A stretch of 5,898 nucleotides of DNA from Chloroflexota bacterium (GTDB taxonomy: Bacteria > Chloroflexota > Limnocylindria > Limnocylindrales > CSP1-4). This document shows positions 1-5,535 of the stretch, one piece after another. How positions within the stretch are numbered: the stretch's first letter is position 1; the number at the start of each line of letters is the position of its first letter. The translations under genes and the position numbers were made by a program. The notes under the pieces are model-generated. The model was given only the letters and a program-made list of their open reading frames with translations, had not been told where the DNA came from and ran no database searches. The stretch spans positions 1 through 5,898 of the forward strand of contig JAKAHL010000143.1 of NCBI GenBank assembly GCA_021815005.1, given 5' to 3'.

Positions 1-237
1 AGGCTGCGCGACGGGCACGGCCTGGGCCGCCTGGGCGGCCTGGGCGGCAGCGAGCGCGGCGTTCACCGGCCTGCCGCAGCGCGGGCAGGCGACCCATGCC
101 GGATCGTCGATCTGGGCCGAGCAGCTGGGGCAGCGCCCCGGCGTGAACGGGTCGCGCGTCCCGCAGGAGGGGCAGGCGACCGCGTCCCGCTCGATGTATG
201 CCCCGCAGTGGGGGCACGGGTGCTTGAACGTGGGCAT
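1..237 (-). CDS. Double zinc-ribbon protein, 3' end outside window
   Basis: The visible N-terminal 79 residues hold four CPxC knuckles: C8/C11, C22/C25, C36/C39 and C51/C54. Their spacing is that of two consecutive zinc ribbons, each closed by two knuckles (double zinc-ribbon, DZR-like). A linker of alanine, glutamine and valine follows (about residues 60-79), after which the gene leaves the window. The ATG at 237-235 is well placed: an SD sequence (GAGGGAG, complement of 247-253) lies 9 nt upstream and overlaps the stop codon of the preceding gene. The 14-nt spacing implies co-transcription with the 444-aa protein upstream. Such ribbons usually bind zinc structurally and mediate protein or nucleic-acid contacts; a specific role cannot be read from this fragment. 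The missing C-terminus could hold a membrane segment or a catalytic domain. Confidence 0.85.
   Translation of the reverse strand, partial: MPTFKHPCPHCGAYIERDAVACPSCGTRDPFTPGRCPSCSAQIDDPAWVACPRCGRPVNAALAAAQAAQAAQAVPVAQP
20..46. repeat. Three tandem 9-bp units coding an AQA linker
   Basis: Three consecutive 9-bp units (GCCTGGGCC, GCCTGGGCG, GCCTGGGCG) differ at one base. On the minus strand they encode the repetitive Ala/Gln linker that follows the second zinc ribbon. The array probably arose by slippage and marks a flexible, length-variable linker rather than a functional DNA site. Confidence 0.7.
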
Positions 238-251
238 CGCGAGCCGCTCCC

Positions 252-1586
252 TCAGCCGACGGGGTCGCCGGCCTCTTCGCTGATCTGCGCCTCCTCGGCG
301 GCCCGGCCGGGCCACTCCGCGCCATCATCGCGCGCCGTCGCGTGCCATGCCACCAGGTCCCGCAGGGCGCCCTCCCACGACGCGGGGTCGCGGTGGGCCA
401 CCCGCGCGACGAATGCCCGACGCGCGGCGGCCAGCGACGGGAGCGCAGCGAGCGCGAGCCGGTACCGCAGCGCGGCCGGTGCCGCCAGCTGGGCGGCGGG
501 GAGCGCCATCGGCTCGCGGAGGAACCGGGCGTCCAGCAGCGCCTCGGAGATATCGGCCACCGCCGCCTCGAGCGCACCGTCCGGCAGCGACCCCGCGAAC
601 GACGCCCGAGGCAGCACGCGGAACAGGTAGGTCGCGTGGGCCCCGTCGCTCACGAGCTCCATGGCGACCAGGTTGCCCGGCAGGCCCACCAGGAACCAGA
701 GCCTCGGCCGGTCCGGTGAGCCCGGCGTCTCGGGCGCGCAGGCGATCCAGCGCGGTGCCCCGTCGCCGCCGCCGATGGCGCGCAGGACGCGGTACGAGGC
801 GTCGAACGGCGGCACGCCCAGCGCCGCCGCCTCGAGGACGGGCCACGCCTCGCCCAGCGCCGCAGGCGACGCCGGCCGCCCCTCGAGCAGCCGCAGCGAG
901 GCGAGCGACCGCGTGCCGAACGGCGCGTCCGGAACCAGGCCGGTGACGATCGCCGTCGCGTCGGCCATCGCCCCGTCGCGCAGCGCGGTCCAGCGCCTGG
1001 CGTGCTCCGTGGCGACCGCGCCGAGGCGGACAAGCCGCAGCGCCGGCCCGCCGTCCGGGGCCGGGGCCAGGCTAGGCCCGGAGCCTCCCACCGCCACCCC
1101 GCCGACGGACGGCTCGACCTCCACCGCGCCGATGTCCGCGCGGCGGATGCGCCGCCACGGTTGCCGCTCGTCCACGGGGGCCAGCACCACCCCGCGCTCG
1201 TGGTACAGGAGCTGCGCGATGCCCGACTCGGCCCCGACCGCGTACTCGACCAGGTCGATGGACGTGCCCGGCCGCGTCTCGACCAGCCCGTCCGCCAGCC
1301 GCTGGCGGAGCCGCCCCTCGCGCAGCAGCCGGACCAGCAGCCCCGCCATGGTCCCGAGGCGTTCGAACTGCCAGCGCTCGGCCCCGGGCCCCTGGCCGAG
1401 GTCCACCGTCACCACGCCGCCCTCGACCGCCAAGGCCGCCACGTCCCGATAGGCGGCCGACCACATCGCGCTCGCGGCGGCCCCGACCGTGAGCCCGTGC
1501 TCGTCGAGCGTCACCTGCACGTCGGCGCCCGTCTCTCCCGGCCGTCGGGCGGTCGCGCGGATGCGTGCGGGCAGCTGGTTGGTCAC
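252..1586 (-). CDS. Uncharacterised 444-aa protein
   Basis: I do not recognise a family. The GTG start at 1586-1584 was chosen because a strong SD (GGGGGGAG, complement of 1595-1602) sits 8 nt upstream. The frame stays open much further upstream, but that part is antisense to the corrinoid gene and is not protein-like. Residues about 22-105 form a beta-rich module ending in an amphipathic helix (GLLVRLLREGRLRQRLADG). Residues about 108-160 look like a second beta-rich unit with W144, R146 and I147. Together they resemble tandem PH-like or split-barrel domains, by pattern only. Residues 195-260 are helical, 262-330 contain a beta segment (YRVLRAIG, PRLWFLVGLPGNLVAMEL), and 335-435 are Ala-rich helices. 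No signal peptide or clear membrane helix is visible, so it is probably cytoplasmic. It lies 14 nt upstream of the zinc-ribbon gene, suggesting the two act together. Confidence 0.8.
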   Translation of the reverse strand: MTNQLPARIRATARRPGETGADVQVTLDEHGLTVGAAASAMWSAAYRDVAALAVEGGVVTVDLGQGPGAERWQFERLGTMAGLLVRLLREGRLRQRLADGLVETRPGTSIDLVEYAVGAESGIAQLLYHERGVVLAPVDERQPWRRIRRADIGAVEVEPSVGGVAVGGSGPSLAPAPDGGPALRLVRLGAVATEHARRWTALRDGAMADATAIVTGLVPDAPFGTRSLASLRLLEGRPASPAALGEAWPVLEAAALGVPPFDASYRVLRAIGGGDGAPRWIACAPETPGSPDRPRLWFLVGLPGNLVAMELVSDGAHATYLFRVLPRASFAGSLPDGALEAAVADISEALLDARFLREPMALPAAQLAAPAALRYRLALAALPSLAAARRAFVARVAHRDPASWEGALRDLVAWHATARDDGAEWPGRAAEEAQISEEAGDPVG

Positions 1587-1637
1587 GGTCGCGTCTCCCC
1601 CCGAGGGCCTCGTGGCGCGCCCTGGCGGCGCGGGGCC

Positions 1638-1643
1638 ATCGTA
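1638..1643 (-). promoter_or_regulatory. Possible -10 element for the minus-strand pair
   Basis: TACGAT on the minus strand fits the TANNNT form of a -10 hexamer. It lies about 51 nt upstream of the GTG start of the 444-aa protein, within the divergent intergenic region. No convincing -35 hexamer is visible at the usual distance, so this is a weak candidate. Confidence 0.25.
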
Positions 1644-1690
1644 GCCCGGGCGGGCGGCCCCCGACTGGACCCCCCGATCGCGGGAGGACG

Positions 1691-1766
1691 ATAGGACCTC
1701 CGGCATCTGCCGCGTCATGGCCAGGGAGGTCAGGATGGCCCGGTTCCAACGGGCCGAGGAGTCGCC
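1691..1766 (+). promoter_or_regulatory. Structured leader with SD of the corrinoid gene
   Basis: The SD GAGGAG (1756-1761) is 5 nt from the ATG at 1767. Directly against it is a hairpin, GGCCCG (1737-1742) with CGGGCC (1750-1755), loop 7 nt. The GGCC of its left arm can instead pair with GGCCA at 1719-1723 (partner TGGCC, 1736-1740), and GACCTCC (1695-1701) is complementary to GGAGGTC (1725-1731). The pairings at 1736-1742 exclude each other, as in a switch controlling SD access. The leader is too short for a typical cobalamin riboswitch and I do not see a convincing B12 box. In DNA this GC-rich, short complementary arms also arise by chance. Confidence 0.35.
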
Positions 1767-2519
1767 ATGCAGAACGGTCGGGGAGCCGGCCAGGACCTCA
1801 CGGACCTCGAGCGCGCCCTGCTGTCCACCGACCGGGTGACGGCGGCGCGCATTCTCGCCGGGCCATTCGCGTCGGGGGTCGTCGGGGTGCCCGGGCTCGA
1901 CGGGTCGAGGGTGCCGCCCATCCCCGTGAGCCGTGTGGACAACCTGCTCGTGCCCGCCCTGCGCTCGATCGGCAACGCGTGGGGCGCCGGGCGAGTGGCC
2001 CTGTCGCAGGTGTACCAGGCCGCGCGCGCGGCCGAGGACATCGTGGGCGCCATCGAGGCCGAGTCGCAGCTGCGCCGCCACCCTGCACCGCGCATCGGCC
2101 TGGCCACGCTCGAGGACCATCACTCGCTGGGCAAGCGGATCGTGTCGATGACGCTGCGCGCGGTGGGCTACCCGATCCGCGACTACGGCGCCGGGGTCTC
2201 CGTCGAGGCGCTCGCGGAGCACGCGGCCGAGGACGAGCTGGACGTCCTGCTCGTGTCCACGCTGATGCTCCGCTCGTGCATGCGGGTGGAGGCCCTGCGC
2301 AAGGAGCTCGACGCCTTCGCGCGCCGGCCCCGGATCGTGGTGGGCGGCGCGCCCTACCTGTTCGACGGCGGCCTGTGGCGCGAGGTGGGCGCGGACGCGA
2401 TGGGTCGGAGCGCGGCGGACTCGATCGACCTGGTGGCCGAGACGCCGCTCGCCGGAGCGGCAGGCGGCACGGGCGATGCGGCCGACCACGCGGGCCGCGA
2501 CCGGAGGCGGCTGGCATGA
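1767..2519 (+). CDS. Corrinoid (B12)-binding methyl-carrier protein
   Basis: A 250-aa cobalamin-binding protein of the MtaC/MtbC/MetH type, which carries a methyl group on cobalt between two methyltransferases in the cytoplasm. Residues about 10-100 are the helical cap domain, including the segment IGNAWGAGRVALSQVYQAA (68-86) that matches the G..W..G pattern of such caps. Residues about 108-225 are the Rossmann-like B12 domain with all three signatures: D117-x-H119-x-x-G122, where H119 is the expected lower axial cobalt ligand; S164-x-L166; and G193-G194. A GADAMGRSA segment (208-216) closes the fold. The last 25 residues are low-complexity and charged. The ATG start has a good SD (GAGGAG). 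The stop overlaps the start of the URO-D gene (ATGA), so the two are translationally coupled partners. All cofactor residues look intact. Confidence 0.93.
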   Translation: MQNGRGAGQDLTDLERALLSTDRVTAARILAGPFASGVVGVPGLDGSRVPPIPVSRVDNLLVPALRSIGNAWGAGRVALSQVYQAARAAEDIVGAIEAESQLRRHPAPRIGLATLEDHHSLGKRIVSMTLRAVGYPIRDYGAGVSVEALAEHAAEDELDVLLVSTLMLRSCMRVEALRKELDAFARRPRIVVGGAPYLFDGGLWREVGADAMGRSAADSIDLVAETPLAGAAGGTGDAADHAGRDRRRLA

Positions 2520-3568
2520 CCGCCGACCGCGTGCCGGAGCTCACCCCCCTCGGCAGGGTCGTCGCGGCGCTCACGCGCCAGACGCCCGACCGCGTGCCGC
2601 TCATCCTCCCGCTCACCCTCCACGGCGGCCAGGCGCTGGGGATCTCCATCCGCGAGTTCTACTCGGACCCGCGCAACGTCATCGAGGGCCAGGTCCGCCT
2701 GCACGACCGGTACGGCGCGGACGCCGTGCCCGGCAGCTGGTACGCGCCGCTGGAGCACGAGGTGTGGGGCGGTGAGGTCCTCTGGTTCGACGACGGCCCG
2801 CCCAACGCGGGTCTCCCGATCGTGACCGCCGAGCGGATCCCCCTGCTCGAGTCGCCCCGGCCCGAGGATTCGCCCCGCTCGATGGCGATGCTGGAGGCGA
2901 TCGCCGGGCTGCGCGAGCGGCTGGGGCCCGACGTCGCGATCATCGGCGCGGTGGTCAGCCCCAACTCGCTGCCGATCATGCTCATGGGGTTCGAGCCGTA
3001 CCTGCAGCTGGTCCTCGACCGGCGGCCGCTGTGGGACCGGCTCGTCCGGGTGGTGGAGGAGTGGTCCGTGGCCTGGGGCAACGCCCAGCTGGCGGCCGGC
3101 GCCTCCGGCCTCGTCTACTTCGACCCGATGGCTTCCTCCACCATCGTGCCGCCCGCGCTCTACCGCGCCACGGGCAAGCGCGTCGCCACGCGGGTCATCG
3201 CCCGCCTGGCCGGCCCCACCGTCACGATGCTGGCGTCGGGGCGGAGCATCCCGGTGATCGGCGACCTCGCGGAGACCGGCACGCTCGGGGTGGGCATCAG
3301 CTCGCTCGACGACGTGGACGAGGCCGCCGCCCTGTGCCGCGGGCGGCTCGCCATCGTGGGGGCGCTCAACGGCATCGAGATGCGCCACTGGTCCGCCGCC
3401 GACGCCGAGGCGGAGGTCCGCAGGCTGGTCCGGGCGGCCGGCCCGGGCGGTCTCGTGGTCTGCGACAACCACGGGGAGATCCCCTTCCCGGTGACCGACG
3501 AGACGCTCATGGCGATCGCCGACGCGGTGCGCCGCTGGGGCCGTTACCCGCTCTCGCCCGACGTCTGA
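2516..3568 (+). CDS. URO-D superfamily methyltransferase-like protein (MtaA/MtbA relative)
   Basis: A 350-aa TIM-barrel protein of the uroporphyrinogen decarboxylase superfamily. Family landmarks are the N-terminal TPLGRVVAALTRQTPDRVPL (10-29), a strand followed by FDP (202-204), a GALNG turn (282-286) and the C-terminal DNHGEIPFPVTDETL (317-331). Its ATG lies inside the stop of the corrinoid gene (4-nt overlap), strong evidence that it transfers methyl groups to or from that protein rather than making haem. Possible roles are MT2 (methyl-cobalamin to a thiol or tetrahydrofolate acceptor) or MT1, as in some O-demethylases. Where MtaA/MtbA carry zinc-binding H-x-C-G, this protein reads L239-A-S241-G242; the C-terminal zinc Cys region reads C316-D-N-H319-G-E. 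The metal site is therefore altered or absent. True HemE is unlikely given the partner and divergence. Confidence 0.88.
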   Translation: MTADRVPELTPLGRVVAALTRQTPDRVPLILPLTLHGGQALGISIREFYSDPRNVIEGQVRLHDRYGADAVPGSWYAPLEHEVWGGEVLWFDDGPPNAGLPIVTAERIPLLESPRPEDSPRSMAMLEAIAGLRERLGPDVAIIGAVVSPNSLPIMLMGFEPYLQLVLDRRPLWDRLVRVVEEWSVAWGNAQLAAGASGLVYFDPMASSTIVPPALYRATGKRVATRVIARLAGPTVTMLASGRSIPVIGDLAETGTLGVGISSLDDVDEAAALCRGRLAIVGALNGIEMRHWSAADAEAEVRRLVRAAGPGGLVVCDNHGEIPFPVTDETLMAIADAVRRWGRYPLSPDV

Positions 3569-3570
3569 CG

Positions 3571-3590
3571 CGGACGGCGCGCGCGGTCCG
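3571..3590 (+). terminator. Possible hairpin terminator after the methyltransferase pair
   Basis: CGGAC (3571-3575) and GTCCG (3586-3590) form a 5-bp stem whose 10-nt GC loop can pair further within itself. It begins 2 nt after the stop codon. There is no T-tract, so it would be a non-canonical terminator at best. Confidence 0.25.
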
Positions 3591-3616
3591 ACCCCCCGCG
3601 CGCGCCCCCGACCCGC

Positions 3617-3622
3617 TAGCCT
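3617..3622 (+). promoter_or_regulatory. -10 element for a leaderless transporter mRNA
   Basis: TAGCCT matches the TANNNT -10 pattern and ends 6 nt before the GTG start codon at 3629, so the predicted transcription start falls on or next to that codon. No SD sequence precedes the GTG. This arrangement is the known signature of leaderless transcripts in several high-GC bacterial phyla. No -35 hexamer is evident. Confidence 0.5.
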
Positions 3623-3628
3623 CTCGCG

Positions 3629-4537
3629 GTGATCTCCGTCCGCCTTGCCGTGTGGCTCGTCATCGTCTCGGGCGTCCTGTTCGGCACGGCCGGCACCGCC
3701 CAGGCGCTGGGGCCAGCCGCCGCTCCGCCGGTGGCCGTGGGCATCCTGCGGATCCAGGCCGGCGCGCTCGCCCTGCTGCTGGCGATGCCGTTTCTGGGCG
3801 CCCGCCGGGCCCGCCTGCCGGTCCTGTGGCGCCGGCCCCAGATCGTGGTCACCTCGCTTGCCGCGGCGCTCTACCAGCCGTTCTTCTTCGGCTCGGTGAG
3901 CGGCGTGGGCGTGGCGCTCGGGACGCTGGTGGCGGTGGGCAGCGAGCCCGTGTTCGCCGGCCTGCTGGGCTGGCTGTTCCTCCGCCACCGGCCCACCGCC
4001 GGCTGGCTGGCCGCGACGGGGATCGCGGTCGTGGGCCTGGTCCTCCGATCCGAGGGCCAGTTCGGCGGCGGCGACCCGCTCGGCTTGCTGCTCGCGCTGG
4101 GGGCCGGGCTGTGCAGCGCCAGCTACACCGTGGCCGCCAAGCACCAGCTCGACCGCGATGCAACTGCCATCGAGCTGCCGGCCGCGAGCTTCGTGCTGGG
4201 CGGCCTGCTGCTGGCGCCGCTGCTCATCGGCCAGCCGCTGGGCTGGGTGGCCTCGCCGGGCGGCGCCGCGCTGGTGCTGTACCTGGGCGTTGCGACCATG
4301 GCCATCGCCAACGTGGTGCTGGCGCGCGGCATCCACGGCCTGCCGCCGGGCCCCGCGGCCACGCTCATGCTGACCGACCCGGTGGTGGCGACGCTGCTGG
4401 GCGTGGTGGTGCTGGGCGAGCCGCTGTCGCCCATCGCCGCGGCGGGCGTGGGGATGGTGCTCGTGGGCCTCGTGCTGCAGGGCCTGGTGGTGGCCCGCAC
4501 GACGCCCGGGGACCTGGAGCCGGCGCCGGTCCTGTAA
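3629..4537 (+). CDS. EamA/DMT-family permease
   Basis: A 302-aa inner-membrane protein of the drug/metabolite transporter superfamily, with the usual length and two tandem EamA repeats of about five helices each. Repeat 1 spans about residues 6-140 and ends with S105-E-P-V-F followed by the last helix (WLAATGIAVVGLVL). Repeat 2 spans about 150-288 and ends with T249-D-P-V-V, the G263-E264-P265 motif and a final helix (AAGVGMVLVGLVLQGLVVA). Members export or import small metabolites, often amino acids or their derivatives; the substrate cannot be read from sequence. The start is GTG without an SD, but a -10 hexamer lies 6 nt upstream, so a leaderless start is preferred. The next Met (M53) lies inside repeat 1. 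It is separated by 60 nt from the methyltransferase pair and appears to have its own promoter. Confidence 0.92.
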   Translation: MISVRLAVWLVIVSGVLFGTAGTAQALGPAAAPPVAVGILRIQAGALALLLAMPFLGARRARLPVLWRRPQIVVTSLAAALYQPFFFGSVSGVGVALGTLVAVGSEPVFAGLLGWLFLRHRPTAGWLAATGIAVVGLVLRSEGQFGGGDPLGLLLALGAGLCSASYTVAAKHQLDRDATAIELPAASFVLGGLLLAPLLIGQPLGWVASPGGAALVLYLGVATMAIANVVLARGIHGLPPGPAATLMLTDPVVATLLGVVVLGEPLSPIAAAGVGMVLVGLVLQGLVVARTTPGDLEPAPVL

Positions 4538-4543
4538 GGTGGC

Positions 4544-4564
4544 CGGCGCGACATGCTTGCGCCG
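4544..4564 (+). terminator. Short hairpin after the transporter gene
   Basis: CGGCGC (4544-4549) and GCGCCG (4559-4564) form a 6-bp stem with a 9-nt loop, starting 6 nt after the transporter stop. No T-tract follows. The remainder of the 103-nt gap up to the next start shows nothing else that I can support apart from the ribosome binding site. Confidence 0.25.
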
Positions 4565-4627
4565 TCCGTGGTCGAATGGGCGGCACCAGCCCAAGGGCGT
4601 CCCCGGCATTCCCGACCCGCCGCCAAT

Positions 4628-4633
4628 GAGGAG
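4628..4633 (+). promoter_or_regulatory. Ribosome binding site that fixes the NifX-like start
   Basis: GAGGAG ends 7 nt before GTG 4641 and overlaps the only nearby in-frame ATG (4626-4628). That ATG has no SD of its own, so initiation at the GTG is favoured. Confidence 0.7.
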
Positions 4634-4640
4634 TCCCACC

Positions 4641-4976
4641 GTGATCGTCTGCGTTCCCGTCACCCCTGATGGCCAGGTCGACGGCAGTTGGGGCCGCGCG
4701 CCGCGCGTCGCCATCGCCAAGGTCGTGGACGGCCAGATCATCGCCTGGGACGAGCACCCGGTGGCCTGGGACGCCCTCCACGACGTCGGCACCGAGGGCG
4801 GCCACCACGCCCGCGTCGCCACGTTCCTGCGCGACCACGGGGTGGAGGTGGTCGTCGCGCAGCACATGGGCCCGCCCATGGCCCAGATGCTCGGCAAGCT
4901 CAAGATCCTCGCCCGGCTCGGCGAGCAGGGTGACGCGCGCGCGGCCGTCCTGGCTGCCGGTCGCCTGGACGCCTGA
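4641..4976 (+). CDS. NifX/NifB-type (dinitrogenase FeMo-cofactor domain) protein
   Basis: A 111-aa single-domain protein of the Nitro_FeMo-Co family (COG1433 type), of usual length for stand-alone members. Landmarks are the N-terminal strand MIVCVPVTPDGQVDGSWGRA with the SWGRAPRVAI turn (16-25), the HHARVATFLRDHGVEVVVAQHMGPPMAQML stretch (55-84), where the strand-loop VVVAQHMGPPM replaces the usual GxxG loop, and a C-terminal helix after GDAR. In nitrogen fixers such domains bind Fe-S or FeMo-co precursors. Stand-alone versions are common in organisms without nitrogenase, where their function is not established. H55, H56, H75 and M76 are candidate metal ligands by inference. GTG 4641 is preferred over ATG 4626 because of the SD at 4628-4633. 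It follows the transporter by 103 nt and no nif gene is in view. Confidence 0.88.
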   Translation: MIVCVPVTPDGQVDGSWGRAPRVAIAKVVDGQIIAWDEHPVAWDALHDVGTEGGHHARVATFLRDHGVEVVVAQHMGPPMAQMLGKLKILARLGEQGDARAAVLAAGRLDA

Positions 4977-4995
4977 CGCCCGGCGGGCCCGGTCC

Positions 4996-5008
4996 GAGCC
5001 GCGGGCTC
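4996..5008. terminator. Hairpin between convergent genes
   Basis: GAGCC (4996-5000) and GGCTC (5004-5008) flank a 3-nt GCG loop. It sits in the 52-bp gap between the convergent NifX-like and response-regulator genes, where a bidirectional terminator would be expected. A smaller GCCC/GGGC hairpin lies next to it (4978-4988). Neither has a T-tract. Confidence 0.35.
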
Positions 5009-5028
5009 AGCGCCTGCCGAGCGTTCGC

Positions 5029-5535
5029 TCAGCCCTCGTTGTTCTCGTCGGCCTCCAGCACGGCGCGGATCGCGTCGGCCAGCTCGGCCTTGGAGAACGG
5101 CTTGCCGAGGAACGCGGTGCCCGGGCGTGACTCCAGCGCCTGTTCCGGCGCGAACCCCGACGCGAGCAGCGTCCGGAGGCCGGGTCGTCGGCCCTCCAGC
5201 ACGTCGGCCAGGCGCGGTCCGGTCATGCCCGGCATCAGCACGTCGGTCAGCAGCACGTCCACCCGGGCGAGCTCGTCGTCCGTGAGGGCGAGCGCCTCCT
5301 CGGGCCCCGCCCGCTCGACCACCGTGTAGCCGAGGCTGGCCAGGCTCCGGACAAGTCCGCGGCGCACCAACGGCTCGTCCTCGACCACCAGGATCGTCGC
5401 GCCGGGACTGCGGACCGCATCGGCGGGCGCGCCGGGCGCCTGCGGCTCGGTCGGGGCCGTGACCGGGGCATCCACGGCCGGCAGGTCGATGGTGAACGTG
5501 GTGCCCTTGCCCACGGCGCTGTCGATGGCCACCCA
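5029..5535 (-). CDS. Receiver domain with remnant of a hybrid histidine kinase
   Basis: The reading frame ends at TGA 5031-5029 and stays open to the window edge, but recognisable homology covers only about 5535-5050. At its N-terminal end WVAIDSAVGKGTTFTIDLP (5532-5479) is the last strand of a HATPase_c domain. An Ala/Pro linker (5478-5401) leads to a complete receiver domain (5400-5050). It has the acidic pair E-D-E after ILVV (codons about 5384-5374), the phospho-acceptor Asp in LLTDVLMPG (codon 5244-5242), the Ser of LLASGF and the Lys of FLGKPF (codon 5103-5101), so it looks able to be phosphorylated. This is the architecture of a hybrid kinase C-terminus, yet the HisKA and the N, G1 and G2 boxes are missing. 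No start codon with an SD is visible, so the 5' boundary is unknown and the gene may be a truncated remnant. Confidence 0.75.
   Translation of the reverse strand, partial: WVAIDSAVGKGTTFTIDLPAVDAPVTAPTEPQAPGAPADAVRSPGATILVVEDEPLVRRGLVRSLASLGYTVVERAGPEEALALTDDELARVDVLLTDVLMPGMTGPRLADVLEGRRPGLRTLLASGFAPEQALESRPGTAFLGKPFSKAELADAIRAVLEADENNEG

Noticed and set aside
1691..1766. Cobalamin riboswitch upstream of the B12-binding gene
   Set aside because: The leader is much shorter than the usual riboswitch, and the sequence around 1718-1740 only loosely resembles a B12 box.
1735..1839. Small ORF starting at ATG 1735 and overlapping the corrinoid start out of frame
   Set aside because: It has a possible AGG-type sequence upstream, but the product is short and unremarkable. 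There is no evidence that it is translated.
1587..2489. Upstream extension of the 444-aa protein on the minus strand
   Set aside because: It lies antisense to the corrinoid gene, is low-complexity, and the GTG at 1586 has a strong SD.
1565..2515. Plus-strand frame upstream of the URO-D start, in frame with it
   Set aside because: It overlaps the corrinoid gene in another frame and is Arg/Pro-rich. The ATG at 2516 in the ATGA overlap is the natural start.
2516..3568. Haem-biosynthesis uroporphyrinogen decarboxylase (HemE)
   Set aside because: Coupling to a corrinoid protein, and a sequence that matches the methyltransferase-like branch of the superfamily, argue against HemE.
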